DNA of 64,000 nt from Eretmocerus hayati. Taxonomy: Eukaryota; Arthropoda; Insecta; Hymenoptera; Aphelinidae. The translations under genes and the position numbers were made by a program. This document shows positions 1 to 13,028 of this stretch, in pieces; position 1 is the stretch's first letter, and each line of letters begins with the position of its first letter. The stretch covers positions 64,346,282 through 64,410,281 of the forward strand of contig CM056741.1 in the NCBI GenBank assembly GCA_029851415.1, in the 5' to 3' direction. The notes beneath the pieces were generated by a model, which saw only the letters and a list, made by a program, of their open reading frames with translations, did no database searches and was not told the origin of the DNA.

Positions 1-106
1 TGATATAAATGGAGTGAATGGATAATGGTAAGTTGTGAGCTGATGAGGTGATGAAGATGATAAATGAATGATGATAATGAAAAATATATGAAATAAGAGA
101 GAATGA

Positions 107-181
107 ATGCCTCACCCTCCTACTTAGAGAAGTCTTATGTGCATGCAAAAATGTTCTCTAAGTAGTCGATCATTGGCATTG
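107..181. other. hairpin segment, copy 1 (structured-RNA-like)
   Basis: The two arms CTACTTAGAGAA and TTCTCTAAGTAG pair perfectly around a loop of about 22 nt. The outer parts of the arms (TGCC/GGCA) pair again after an imperfect stretch, giving a bulged hairpin of about 75 nt like a pre-miRNA. A diverged second copy at 1263-1374 keeps the stem with an A-T to G-C exchange. Function is unknown; it could equally be a short inverted repeat. Confidence 0.4.
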
Positions 182-675
182 TATGATTATGAATTGTTCA
201 ATGAGAATGAAAATGATGGTGAGTAAATGTGGGTATAGAAGATGATGAATGAATGGGGATGATGAAAATGGAGTGAATGAATGAAGGAAGTGATGTGAGC
301 TGATGGAATGATGACGATGAATGAGTTCGAATGTATGATTGGTGAATTAATAAATCTGCCTGCAGCGTCTGGTTGTGGCAGATTTTAGCGATCTATATGT
401 ATACACGTATCTATCCAAAGCTTATTTGAATCTTATTGAGACCTTATTAGTCTAATTTTGAATTTGAAAACAGTTTCGTGCAGATTTCTACGTCCAATTT
501 TTGTCATGTTATCTTTACAGTCACTACAAATTAGTACTTAACTAACACTACACTACTACTACTACTGCTCCTACTATACCAAACCCCATTCCTTCTTGTG
601 CCCGTTCATATGCGTGCATATATAACTATTTTATTCTCAATTCATTCTTCATTTTCAAGATTTTTCATCCATTAT

Positions 676-1053
676 CTATAATATGGTGCACGTGTAAATG
701 TGTCTTCGTCTAGTTCGTCGTATCCGTTTCAATGAATTATGATTTATGGGAATAGTCTGTCTGTCTATCGGTGCGTCATCCTCTATAGGCTCATTTTCTA
801 TGAATGAATGACCCCCAATCCTTAGGGTCGCCATTATGCGTACCGGAGTGCTGCAAAGGCGCAGGCTGACGGTCATGCCCCATAGTTTCGGCTCACGAGG
901 ATCTATCGGTCGTCTGAATCTAGAAAAGCAATTCTCACAATATATATTTACAACAAAGATCAATTGGTCGCAGATGTGAGGATCGTATAAAGGAGAATGT
1001 TCTTCATACGTTCGTTGCATCTCTCGAATCAATTGACCTTTGGAATGAACGTA
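676..1053 (-). CDS. open frame of unknown product, possible exon
   Basis: A - strand frame is open from just after an acceptor-like AATTCAG (frame starting near 1053) to a stop at 676, about 125 codons. It lies in the only non-repetitive island of the GATGA-rich tract. The residues are mixed and look protein-like rather than low-complexity, with a cluster of Cys and Arg residues in the middle. A GTGAGC donor-like site inside it could end an exon near 900. I recognise no domain. A short part, encoding DQLIF, is repeated near 1576-1596 in the surrounding tract. It could be a relic of a gene or chance; its length in AT-rich DNA is only mildly unusual. Confidence 0.25.
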   Translation of the reverse strand, partial: YVHSKGQLIREMQRTYEEHSPLYDPHICDQLIFVVNIYCENCFSRFRRPIDPREPKLWGMTVSLRLCSTPVRIMATLRIGGHSFIENEPIEDDAPIDRQTIPINHNSLKRIRRTRRRHIYTCTIL

Positions 1054-1262
1054 TATGTTCTGAATTGACCCTCAAAAAATGAATGGTTAATGAAGTAATG
1101 ATGAATGATTGAAGGATTAGTAATGAATAATTGACGAATGGTGACACGTTAGATAGATGGTTGATGAATCATTGATGAGTGATTGATGAAGTAGTAATGA
1201 ATGAATGATAAATGATGACACGTTTGATAGATGGATCGAGAAAAAATGAAGTGATGAGAATG

Positions 1263-1374
1263 GATTGCCTCACTCTCCTACTTGGAGATGAACCTGGATG
1301 CAACTCCCGCACCCGAAGGTAACTTATGTGTGTCTAGGAATCCATCTCCAAGCAGGCGGTCACTGGCGTTAATG
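1263..1374. other. hairpin segment, copy 2
   Basis: This is the diverged partner of the hairpin at 107-181. The stem CTTGGAGATG / CATCTCCAAG pairs around a longer loop of about 50 nt. The flanking words TGCCTCAC and CACTGGCGTT correspond to TGCCTCAC and CATTGGCATT in copy 1. Relative to copy 1 the A-T pair inside CTTAGAGA has become a G-C pair, so pairing is kept. One outer stem position (CTA against CAG) is a mismatch here. Confidence 0.4.
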
Positions 1375-2089
1375 TTGAGCGAATGTGTGAGTTGAAAGTG
1401 ATGAATGAGTGAAAATGCTGATGAGATATGAATATATGAATTGAAAATGTATTATGATTTAAGCGGTGAGTGAAGGAAGTGAAGATGATTACTTGTGAAA
1501 TGTGCAGTGAGGATATTTAATGAGATGGAGTAATGATGAGTGATTGATGAATGATGATATGTTTGATGAATTAAACAAAGATCAATTGGTCGCAGACGAA
1601 TTTGGAAGAAGGAGAGGAGGTTAGGTATTTGATTGGCAAGAACGTTCTTGCCAATCCTCAATTCGCAGAACGAATGTTCTTCTCAGTCACTTTAGGTGCT
1701 GTTAGACTCTCAAGGACTCTATTTTTCAAACCGCGATGATTTTCGTGATTCGATCATACATAACTGATTCACAAATATTACGCATATACAGGATTTGTTG
1801 AAATGAAGATACAAACTGAATGGATTCTGGAAGAACGAAGTCCTACAATTAACTTATTGCATTATTGGAATCATTCTCAGGCATTGGTGATTATTGGAGA
1901 AAACATTGACATCTCCACATCACCAATGAGTTTCTGTACACTGTGGCCAAGCGAGCACGCGAGCGAGGCAGTTCTGCTAGTTGTATATGGAAATTGCTTG
2001 CATCCCCGTTATAATTTTTTCTTTGCATGCTATGATGATGGATAATTGCCACTCCCTTGCAATTATTCGTTCAATAAGTCCTTCAAAAT

Positions 2090-2684
2090 CACGCACAGAA
2101 TTTTTCGATAAAAATTACGGGCACAGTTAGGGTAATCGTGGGACGTCCGATATTTTACCCTAATTATTGCGGGTGAGTGTCGAGAAAAATTACCTATCTG
2201 TCTTGTGAATTTTATTTCAGGTCAAAAGTAGTATCGAATTTGGTGAAAAAGTGCGATGGATTTGGGTAAATTTTGCGGGCACTTGTAGGGTAATTTTTAC
2301 CGTACCAGTATAAAGGGGTGCGCCTGCGCGCGCCGCGACCAGCTCGACATCTCATCTAACCTCACAAAAACTCGGTCTAGGAGCACATTATTTGACTCGT
2401 TCTGATGAAGATGCCTGGATTTTGATCCGAGGTCGAAGCATACAAACTTATAAAACCATTCGAAACTTGCTTAATCATCCTCATCCTTACTCGTGGTGAT
2501 TTCAATATTGATCAGAGCAACATCACTGTAAGCCGCATGGGAGAAAGCATCTTCTTGGTACAGAGAAAAATTACCCTACATGGCCGTAAAAATTGGCGCT
2601 CCTGGCGCGTCCCACGATTGCCGGCATGTAGGGTAATTTTTCCTGTACCAGTCTCGTAATTTTTATCGAAAAATTCTGTGCGTG
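2090..2684. mobile_element. non-autonomous TIR element, about 595 bp
   Basis: Thirty-base terminal inverted repeats begin CACGCACAGAATTTTTCGAT at 2090-2119 and have an exact reverse complement at 2655-2684. An inner palindrome at about 2564-2645 repeats AAAAATTACCCTACATG in opposite orientations. No transposase frame lies inside, and no convincing target-site duplication is visible. Confidence 0.7.
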
Positions 2685-3031
2685 TATCAATAAACAAATT
2701 GGAACCGTCATATAGCGGCCGCGACCGGACTAGACTCTGTTTACTCGAACTGACTGAAGAGTCTGTAACAAGGCTACAGATGGTGACGCGAAACGATCTC
2801 CCCTTAAATGATTGTTTGACAAATGCAGAGATCTCTATGGGTTGCAGCACTCGTAAAAACTCACGTGTGAGTATGTTTATTAAGAAGTGTAGAATGACAT
2901 TTGAAAAAATGTCAAAATGAAAAGTTGGTAGAAAACCGGTCTTGCATCTCTTCATGAGAGTTTGCTTGCAGTTAGACTCTATATTAATACTAAAACTATG
3001 TATGAATTTTATATTTCAATTCAGTATATAA

Positions 3032-3990
3032 TTCATATGTGGGTGATTATGAGGTAACTTAGGTATTTCGAGGGCAAAAACGGCGGGGGTCAGGATTTGG
3101 CCCAAAAATTGACTAGTTGAAATATAGCTGCAATCTGACTGCTCATAGGTGTTTTCCAATCTATCTGACATCCAAAACAATTCCCAGACGGGAATAAACG
3201 TTAATCAATCTGCGTGGAAGATATGAGCAATTTTCGATATACTTTTGCCACGGTAAGGACATTTTGGCATGGAAAGTGATCTCAGCAGCGTCAATCGAAA
3301 CGGATCGTTTTTCCGAATACATAGCACTTTTTCGCGGTGCGAATTGACAGTAGGACAATTTTTGGACACGAATGTTGTATAGTACTCTCGAGAGCCAGTG
3401 ACCACGGTATAAGGACATCACTTATTTTGCAACAGAAAAATCGTCCATAAATCATCGCGTGGGAAGCCATTCACGTAATTCATCATTCCGCTGGTGGTAG
3501 TATTTTGTTTTTTGGTATATTAGGAATCAATTACCACCGTTGTAGAGCCATTTGAAGCGATTCGCTGACCCGGAGTCGAATTATCGAGAAGCATTCGAAA
3601 AATTTGCAAAATTCCAGGACAGAATGTCGGCTGTGTTTTGACTATTTTGAAGTGAGACTTGATACTCGATTTGTACATAATATCACCTTTTCATAACCCA
3701 ACTTTGATGTTTGAGTGGTGCGGAACCGAGATTGAATGAATATCTCGGTAAACTACACGATTGAAATGTGCAACTCCAGTTTAGGACATGCCACGGTAAG
3801 GACATTTTGACCACTTTTGGTAAGCTCAGATCCACATTAAACTTATATCCGCTCCTGGAACTATTGGAACATCTTCATTTCAATAGATTACACTAGATAT
3901 CATCGTTAGACTCATCATATTTGGTCATTTAATATGAATGAGAGGTCAGGACATCAAATGCATAAGTTATCTCAGAATCACCCATATGAA
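3032..3990. mobile_element. non-autonomous TIR element, about 960 bp
   Basis: The terminal inverted repeats read TTCATATGTGGGTGATTATG at 3032 and the matching CACCCATATGAA at 3979-3990, about 28 of 30 positions complementary. Inside, the phrase CACGGTAAGGACATTTTG occurs twice as a direct repeat (about 3250 and 3789), with a shorter third version near 3403. No protein of a known transposon family is encoded. Confidence 0.6.
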
Positions 3991-5260
3991 GTACATAAAA
4001 TATAAAAAACTTGAGCCATGCCATGCCGAGCTCGCGAGTGCCGTATACTGTCTATACCCACCTGATCAACTATTCACCCCACTCCACTATTTTTTTCAAT
4101 AGCACTCGATGAAAAACTTGAAAGTCTCGCAATCCTTTTTGTTTTGCTCTCAGTACACGACATTCGATGGACAGTTGTGAAATTTTGCTCAGAACAAACT
4201 CTGTCGTTGGGTTCACCAGTATAAACTCAAGAAATGAAAAACAAGTATTGATTATTACGAACCAACTCCCAGATCTACATACTTCATAGGAAGGGAAAAA
4301 ACAGTAGAACTTTTAATAAAGGTCGAAGCACAGAACCGATGCTCGCAAGCTCATCGACATACCCTCGAGCATGTTTGTTTTCACAAAGGGTGCTACAGTA
4401 GTAGCCTCTCGGCTTGGACAAATTTTTTGCAAGCTCAACCGTCAGGGTATTAGGTATACAACAGGAAGTCCGTACGACAGCGAAAAGTCTCGTGATGGGC
4501 TTGCGCTTCACAGGATTTGCAACTGGCATCGGTATAGACGAGTACACAGAGTTTACACAAGCCAGTAGGTGTACACAGAAAAGAAGAGAGTATAGCTATC
4601 CTCTCTAAACAATACGCAGCAGAGCTTGCGCTCGATCATCGGTATATATATATGTACGTCTCTCTGAATGTCGCGCGTATACCAGCTCGAGCGAGCTTGC
4701 GGGTGTAAGAGAGAGTTTTGAGTATTATAGAGGACTCGGTCGTGTGGCTGTATGGGTCTAAATGTGAAGCCTCAAACCAACCCCTCACTGTACAGGGGTA
4801 ACCTTCATGGTGTGGTAGTAGCAGTAGTTGCAAAGAGCGCAAGCTCCAGTACTTTGGTTTTGAGCTTGCGCTCTGCTGCGCTCTATACAGAATATATATG
4901 TATATATACACAGAGTGGGTGGGTGCGCATCAGAGAATATATACGGCAGGGGTTATACTATGGCAGAAGTGGCTGGGGCTTCGGGGTGGCTGGCCTCTCT
5001 CTACTCATCAGTCGCGCGCAAGCCTCCGCCCGGAGCTGCTCCGTGCTTGCAATGTTCGAGCCCGTAGTTGAAAATACACGTTCAGTCTGACCAAAATCGT
5101 CTGCTTCTACTTGTAGGCCGGTGCGGCGAGGCGCCATGCCAGCTGCTCCCGCGAACAACATCGAGCCTGCACACTTTTATTGTGATAATACAATTTTTAA
5201 ATCTCGGTATGGTGGTTTAGGTGATGACTGCGACGGTAGCGCGAGAGATTATGTGCAGTG
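3991..5260. other. gene-free stretch, GC and CpG richer from 4300
   Basis: No gene is supported. From about 4300 the base composition shifts: GC content and CpG rise, and words such as GAGCTTGCG, GCAAGCTC and CTCGCAAGCTC recur. Several overlapping open frames on both strands follow from this composition and show no domain. A promoter-proximal region is possible given the candidate first exon that follows. Confidence 0.4.
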
Positions 5261-5261
5261 T

Positions 5262-5380
5262 ATTCAGTGTTCCGTGTTTGTACCTCAACACCAGTGCTTG
5301 AGTTTTGTGAACGAGCTTTCGCTGAATTTCAAGAGTAGCTGTAGTGATTTTTTGTCACAGATTATACGAGCGTCATGAAG
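5262..5380 (+). CDS. candidate first exon of the dipeptidase gene (5'UTR plus Met-Lys)
   Basis: ATG AAG at 5375-5380 is followed directly by GTAAGC, a good splice donor, leaving a phase 0 boundary. The first clear dipeptidase exon (21537) also begins in phase 0 with no usable in-frame Met at its start. Joining them gives a short basic N-terminus (MKGRWSRHAR) before the hydrophobic stretch LALLLVLRLSVWV, as expected of a signal peptide or signal anchor. A TTCAGT initiator-like word lies near 5263, so the 5'UTR would be about 110 nt. This is inference: the link spans a 16 kb intron, and any other phase 0 exon would fit as well. Confidence 0.3.
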
Positions 5381-5828
5381 GTAAGCAAAGATTTATCTAT
5401 AGAAAATTTGGTTAGAGGCGCGTCGGTTGTATTTACAGGGAGCTTGCAAAGCTTGATATGCAGCCTCGTGCGCGTCCTGCAGACTCCCTCGTGCTGCGGC
5501 CGGCCGGCGGCGGTGGTGGTGGCGTCGTCGTTGTTAGGAGGACGGCTTCTCTCGATTCCTATACATATAAGCGATATACTCTCGCGCAGACAACCTCGTG
5601 TACGATCTGTGCGTGTTATAATGTACGTGAAAGCTTTCAAGCTTGCGGCGAGAAAGGTGAACGATCCTCGGCTGCGACGATGTAACAGGTGCAAAAACTT
5701 GTTCGACCTTATAGTTATGAGTTTTTAATCGTCAGGATGTTCGTGTCTAAGTAAGACGAAGACACTGATGCGTTCGTGATATTGAGCTTTGGAGGATTTT
5801 TATTCCGAGCCCGCAATTTGGTGTTCAT

Positions 5829-5831
<3 letters not shown>

Positions 5832-5863
<32 letters not shown>
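5832..5863. repeat. poly(T) run, 32 bp
   Basis: An uninterrupted run of T, followed by AAATAAAATTCC. Read on the - strand it is a poly(A) tract, so it could be the tail of an old retroposed sequence, but no retroposon body is recognisable next to it. Confidence 0.8.
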
Positions 5864-5867
<4 letters not shown>

Positions 5868-8800
5868 AAAATTCCTCGATTTATTGAGAGCATGCTCGTG
5901 GAAGAACGAGCGAATCAACAGCACAATGTCAGGTCAATTTTAATGAATAACTGATACGATCGTAGTACAGATTTGCTTGTATTCTCATTTGAAAAGCGAA
6001 GAACCGAGTTGAAATAGATAGATGAACTCATGATGCATCTTTGTGATCGCTATTTGCAAAATGATACGTGAGTTGAAAATTCAACAACTGATTGAATAAA
6101 GTTATGGATAGATGAAATATGTGTCCACGTGAGCTGAAATCGATTCATTTAGATAAATAAATACGTAATGCATTCAAATCAATGGGAATTCCGAGCTCTG
6201 AAATTCAATGTCGAATAAGGGATAAAATCTCTAGTAGCGAGGAAAATGAGATTTTCTCCATTACCCTCATTTATATCCTACTGAATTTCCTGTCACAATT
6301 TGGCCTCTCAACCGTTCGATAAACGAAAGGGCAAAGCCGATTCAAAAGCTAATTTCGCTCATCAATGTCATTATCAAAACACAAATCGATTGTAAAAAAA
6401 ATGTATCCACATACTTTATCAGCTCAAATTAACTCGATATCTTTAGAAAATGGAGAGTTTTCCGCGGTCGTAAAATATATCGTTCAAGTGGGAAACAATC
6501 ATACATTTTATTGCATTTCTCCATCCGTGCATGACTCTTCCAATTTCGAATTTCATGGGTAGGTTCGACACTTCGACAACAAATCTTTCCCTGAAGTTAC
6601 AATCTAAGTTTCGATACAAACATTCGCAAACGCTTAACTTTGTAGGAAATTTTTTCAAAATAATGAACAAGAACCGATTATTTGATCATCCTCTATTCAA
6701 AATTTAATCTGCTGACGTGCCAATAAAGATACGAGAGACTTAAATCTTTATGGATATGATCCAACCATATCATACTACGTAATTATTTGGCGTGAAGATT
6801 TATATCCTGCATCGTTATGTTGCACTTACTACACGCATACAAAATTCATTCATGCGTGACCATATAACGTGTTTATGTTTGTCCGTGGCGCGCAGTGGTT
6901 TGAGTCGTTACATCGTCAGCCGGTCAAGCTTTTACTAAAGCCTTACACCACCACGTACCTCAGTTGATATGATTTTATTGAGGATCAACAAACAATATGA
7001 ATGCTATCCTTTGCATTTTAATCATCGAAATAAAAAATATCGAGATGGTCAACAGAAATGTCAATTTCATTGGAATGAGATTTCGATAAATTTGGGCGAC
7101 GTTGTAAAAAGGGATCGATCCAAAATTCGTCGGCCAAAAGACCATATCATATGAACATCAATCATATCTGATTCGTGCATGGCTTGTAATCCAGTGTCAA
7201 TGTACGATTTTGACGATTTTATAAACGGGTATATAACAAAGTGATTTGTGCGAATCGAGATTTTATTGACAACCGACAGAATCAACCAGACGAAAACATC
7301 AATTTCGACAATAAGTCATGCTCAAAATTTTGTACACGAATCAAATCAAAATCGAAAATGTTCCAATCACTCACATACTCAATGATTTATTCAATCAAAA
7401 TGTATTGATGAATTTAGTTTCAAAATTCACAACAATCGTCGTCTGAAAAATTGATAACTTTGCCCAGCGAAGATTGTGTTGCGCGCTAGTCCACACATGA
7501 CATATCTGTTGTTTTTATCGCATCGGCTACCAATTTATGATTCACAAACTTGGGAAATCATATACGATTATAAATTGGATTCCGAATGACTATTACTTGA
7601 TTTCAAGCTTCTGATTCGATAAACTTTGCTTCAGAATTCGAATAAAAAAATTATGTCGATGCACAAAAGGTGGTTGCATATTCGCGAACGAAATCGCGAT
7701 CAAAGCAGCATCAAATTTTCATGCGAACCCGATATTTTTTTAATTTCTTTGAAAAAAATATAGGCGTGCACCAACAAGTGTAGAATATCGATGAATGAAT
7801 AATGGGGCTTTGATTTGCGATCGAGTCTACATTTTTTCACGTTTGAACTGCACATGATGAATATTCATCGATAAACCTTTTCGAAATTTGAGAGTATGTA
7901 TAGGTACAGGTTCATCTACTAAAGTTCAATTCCCGAGTATTGGTGAGTCTGATATGCCAGGAATTTTTAGATCCAGCATACATTTTTCAATGGTTTTCTA
8001 ATTATTAGCGGTCGGTGAGATAAGTAGATGAATCCCATTCAATTTATAATAATGATAGCTATTCACAGAGATTGAAAACGTCCAGTATTTTGAATTCCCG
8101 TAATTGATTGTAGAGGTTTAGCACTGAGAAAATAATACACACGCACAGGATAGTGCAAAATTTTTTAATTTGGATATTTTTCATCCGGATAATTCTCCGA
8201 TCACGTTGGGCTGTGAAAAAGGAGCAACAGAGTTTGTCTTCTATGATAGATTGCAAAAATTTATATTGAATCGTGAAATCAGAAGATGAATTCAAATATC
8301 ATTTATTAGATGTTGAGCCAGGGTTAGAAAAAATGTTTTGCCTTGACGAACAGCTGATGGTGCAAATTTGAATTATCGAAAAATTATCAGAATTGCGAAA
8401 ACCTTGACGCATCGTGGTGGAAAACTGAGAAGATAAATTTGCTATCATAATTTGACCGTCATTTGAGAATTTTGCCAACAGCTTCTCTCAAATTTCGAAC
8501 CAGTACACTTTTAGAGGTACACGTTTCACCAGAACCTTATCAAAATTGATTTATACAGTAATCAATAACCTTTACCCGTGCCCTCAAAGAAATTTTACAC
8601 TCCCGCTGTGGTTCAATACATTACGTCAAGGGTCTCAGCGTGTCTAATTAAGCCCATCGAACCGGAGTTTCATTTTGGGTTTCAATTTTCACAGCCGCGT
8701 ACATGTACAGTATAGAGAGTATATTGCATTTCAAGGAGGCAAATTGACAAGCAGGATACAGTCTATAATACAGAATACTAGCTCTCAATTCGTTAGTCTG

Positions 8801-9527
8801 TCTTTTGATGCGGAATCCTCCAATAGACTCTGTGCGAAATATCTGCACACTCCTCATCCAGCTAACGATGCATAAATACAGGCAGGTTAGTCCTTCCTCT
8901 CACTCTCTTAAACCATTGCCTGAGGCAAAGCTTCCATCAGCATCAGAACCTAAATCCACCGACGAATAGCTGTAGAGTAACACATCAGAGAATTCGATAC
9001 TCTCAACAGTATATAAAGCCAAAGGATATGTGACTATCGAGCTTTGAGATGTGCTAGTATATATTGTTTCAGGCGTACAGCTGTATAAATACACACACCT
9101 GTACTTTGAGCATTTGTATGTGAATGTGTAATAGTGACACCTTTATAACATCAGTATACGAATGTCGCATCTGGTGACGGCAACATAAAGCTCGCGAACC
9201 GGTATATACTAATGTAGCTTTGGAAGCTTCGACGAGCTTCGACACAACGGGATGAATATTTGAGGCGTAACCGATTCACACACAGCTTTTGACGACAAAC
9301 AACAGAGTATAGCCGAGTGTCACACACAAAACGTTAGAATTTCGGTGCTCTAAACTCGTGTTTTAGTTCTCACTCGATCCTTTGGCAACGTATGTAGGTA
9401 CATGTATCGCATCCGATCTCATACAGAATACATATATAAATTCAAAGAGACGGAAAGCGTTTACTCGTTTAGAATTCGAATCGTGGAGCAGTGAATTCTT
9501 CAAAAGAGCTTTGAGCTTGCGCACCTA

Positions 9528-9557
9528 CGTCGTCGTCGTCGTCGTCGTCGTCGTCGT
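9528..9557. repeat. CGT trinucleotide microsatellite
   Basis: About ten CGT units in a row. They make runs of Val, Ser or Arg in the overlapping frames, which is why an open frame appears here; it is not a gene. Confidence 0.85.
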
Positions 9558-12500
9558 TCGAAAATTCCCACGAGACATTTAAATTGTGCATCTCAAAATC
9601 TCACCTCTGATGCGTGCATGCGTCATATACCAGAAGCAACAAAATTTACACGTGGATATTCTCCTGTATGAAATAAGCTCGCCCCGAGCGATATATGCAA
9701 CGCGAAAAATCTGCGATGCGCTTGCAAGCTCCATGTATTCAATATATCTATAAAGCTGTGGATGCAAACGATATAGTATATATAATATAATGGTAATGGT
9801 GGGGGCGGGTGTGGCGCGTGCGTTTGAAAAAGCGGAAATGCCGAGCGGCGCGAGGGCGCGTTATTTATGGTGACATGCATACTTAATGGGGCTCACGAGC
9901 GTGGGCTCAGTAGTTTTATCCGTCCTATACATATATATATGTGTGTGTCATGCGCATCTTGCATGCAATGCATTCCGTTCCAGATATACAAAATTCTCAA
10001 AGGATGATCCTCAGCTTCTGCTTTTCTGCATTCGTACGTGACACACTCCATCTCTCTCTCTCTCGCGTATCTTTATCCGAGACCGTTCTAAGTCTTCAAC
10101 TCGCTGATGCTGATGCTTATGCCATGCACCTCATGTATGTACATACCCTAGTCTTACTCGGTGAGCTTTAAAGCTTCGCATCAGACTTCCACCACGTTTG
10201 CACGCAAATCATCCCTTTCGAAGCTTCTGAGTGTTATTTTTCTTTTTCAAGCTAGTTTCTCGCACCCACGAAACCAAGAGCAAATGTTTTATCGCTCTGA
10301 CCAGTAGAAAAGCTCGCTTGATGAATCACACGCGCGAGGCTCTTCTCTTTCCATTTTCAAATTGCGCGCTCTGCGAGCTTTCGCTGCTACTCTAATACTC
10401 TGATGCCTGATGCATTTTGCTTTGAATGTGTGAATGTATGTGTGTGTAAATACGTGTGAGAATGGGGTTATGCGATGGCGTGAATTACAGAGAATATATA
10501 CGCAAAGGCATATTTCACAGCTGGGCAGGCAAATTCTCAGTGTCAAAATCATTGCTCATGTCGTGCGAGCTCATTCGCTATATCGTATATCCGAGTGTCA
10601 GATACGCGTGTATATGTGTATGTGCACTAGTTTGCATTCCCTAGAATTAATCGGGTGAGTGGGTTGAGTTGACATCACTTGCAAAAACTCAGCTTCTAGC
10701 TGCGGACGAGATCCGATATAATAAAGTCGTTTGAAAGAATGACGTGCACGTGCTGCCCCTTCTTCAAGCTCGCAATAAAGTTTTGAATAATTTCACCGAA
10801 ATTGAACCACTGCTTGCGGTACGACATGACAACCCTGTAGACATATTGTACACATTTTCTAATGGAATACTTTCCAAATTTACGTAATCGTTAACATTTT
10901 ATATGCTCTGGAATTTGAATAGTTCATACTTAACAGATGAATAAATAATCATGACGACCAACTAGTTCAATAAACAGTTCTGGCTGGAGCAGTTCACTCG
11001 ATGAAGCAACGCGATTGCGTATTCAATATTATGTAAATTGAATTTACGACCACGAACTAGGTTTCTAATGATCCGGGACAAAATGAACATCATTCATCTA
11101 ATGATCACAGTGCAGATGACCATAATTACACCAGATCGGAATTATCTACTGTGACATTTATTCGGCAACCATTAAAGGGTGGCAACCATACATGGAAGGG
11201 TGAAAATGAATTCGAGCGCGATCAAGTCATTCTGTCGATTAATTAATCCAGCTCTCGATAGAGTGCCTTGTTTTTCAAGTCAACACGACTCTGTCCAAGG
11301 TGTAGAGGGAGGGCAAAGAAAAATCTTTACTCTCGCAATGATCGATACAGTTTAATCTGAACGAAATGTTTCAACAATTGACTTAAACATTCTTGAAGCT
11401 GTCTCGTATTAAAATTGGTGCTCACAAGTTGTTTGAAAATTCAATCTCTTTTTTTCTACAGAGGTGTTGAGAGATAATTATGAACTGAAAAGCATAACGA
11501 ATTGATCACACGACCAAAGAATCATTCCACTGCAATTTTGCGAGAACTAATGTGAATTAAACCACATTATATTTCACAATAAAGAATTTACTGAATCTTC
11601 AGTACCAAGTTTCACTCATTACCTCGTTAATCGCACAATTAAGACAGTATTATGTGCGAGTTCAAGACAGATTAGTGGGTGAACGGTCCACGCGGCTATC
11701 AGAGGATTAGCTAAGCTTTGACGCTTTGCTAATCGATATATACATTGAGGCGGTGTACTCAGGTGATGCGCGTACATACATCGTCAAGCTATTACAAGCG
11801 TTACAGCAGCCCATCTAATTTCAGTAAACGAGCAAAGTAAGGGTCCACGCTGCGTGTGGGAAAAATCTTTACCAACTGATAATCACGTCGGCTGATAAGA
11901 CAGGCTTGAAAATTATTCAAGCAATTGAGTCTCTCTGAAGAGAACTTGAGATATACAACAATAAACGATTGAGAAACCGGCAAGTACGGCGCTAATAGTG
12001 TCATTGTCTTACATGACTTCGGGACTCACCGCGTATGGGATTTAAAGCGGGCGTTGCGCGCATGATGATCCCGGATGACAAAACACTCGACAAAACCTTA
12101 GGCAAAACAGTTATTTACAGAGCTAAAGTACGACTAACTTATTATACAGATCAGCTATACTACATAACTATTTATGTTACACACTGCCAGCACTTAATTC
12201 GATAAAATGTAAAACATTAACTGATTGGGGTCGATACACTGAATACCAATTTTAAATGCACTACACAGTCAAATTAAAAGAATTTCAGAAAAGACTAAAA
12301 ATAAAACTCGATTTCATTCGAATACTCGAGCGAATACTCCAAAAAATATGAATATAAAATGGTGTTTTTCTGCTGAGCAAATAGAAAGAAATTGTTTGGA
12401 TTACATTTTCTCCTTAGTAATGGAATCTCAAGAGATTCTTGCTGTGGTAAAATCAAGTGCCCTAAAAAATCGAAGAAGTTTGTACAAGACTTTGAGAAGA

Positions 12501-13028
12501 CTTACGATTGAACCTCTGATTGTTGATGATTACGAGAAACAATTGCAATCTACGGTACAGGATTAAGTTACAAAAAAGCTAAACAGGATGCCAGAAACTC
12601 AATTACTGTGGTAATATACTTAAACAAACAAGCGATTTGAATATTTTACAACGGATCTACCCGATTTCTTGTAATCTTGTCAGAAGAAGCAAGCTTTACT
12701 TCAACGTACGAATAAAATATACGTTTGTTTGCATAATACTTGACAATTATACATAATTTTCTACGCACCTACAGCCATACATTTGCCCATCAGATGGACA
12801 CGTCGTAAAGAAAATTGAGTGCTTACCAGCTAGCTCGAGCGTGGAGAAAGAGAGTAAAAATGGAAGATATCGCTTTTCTCTCGTTTTGATTATCAGTTAC
12901 TTATCGCCCACCTGCGAAAAAATCATAATATAAGTCCAAAGAAGTTTATTTGGATTGAGTATCTTGATGATTCTGCTCGTCGTGAACAGCGTCTGATGAG
13001 CAATATGAGAACCGATCTTACATGAGAC

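Larger units (their letters stand above)
1..1680. repeat. GATGA/GAATGA-rich low-complexity tract
   Basis: Long runs of degenerate GATGAATGA-type words cover 1-340, 1075-1260 and 1380-1570. Short segments recur inside them: ACACGTT(T)GATAGATGG at about 1143 and 1204, and AAAGATCAATTGGTCGCAG at about 955 and 1576. The block looks like an old minisatellite that has duplicated pieces of non-repetitive sequence lying within it. Two hairpin-forming segments and one open reading frame sit as islands in it and are listed separately. Confidence 0.7.
5387..13028. other. long gene-free stretch (intron or intergenic)
   Basis: I see no supported gene here. A 32 bp poly(T) run lies at 5832-5863, and 5870-8640 is plain AT-rich sequence. 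From 8640 to 10760 the sequence is richer in CpG and in GCTTGC/GCAAGC words and contains a CGT microsatellite (9528-9557). A 72-codon + strand frame at 12348-12566 looks mildly protein-like (charged, ending YEKQLQSTVQD), but nothing links it to a gene. Confidence 0.5.

Noticed and set aside
5121..5728. Overlapping + strand frames of 85 and 117 codons
   Set aside because: No domain, and open frames in several phases are expected from the local composition. Only the ATG AAG-donor idea is kept, at low confidence.
6885..6960. tRNA- or SINE-like words (GGCGCGCAGTGGTTTGAGTCG)
   Set aside because: The A-box-like and B-box-like words are adjacent instead of about 40 nt apart, and no cloverleaf can be drawn.
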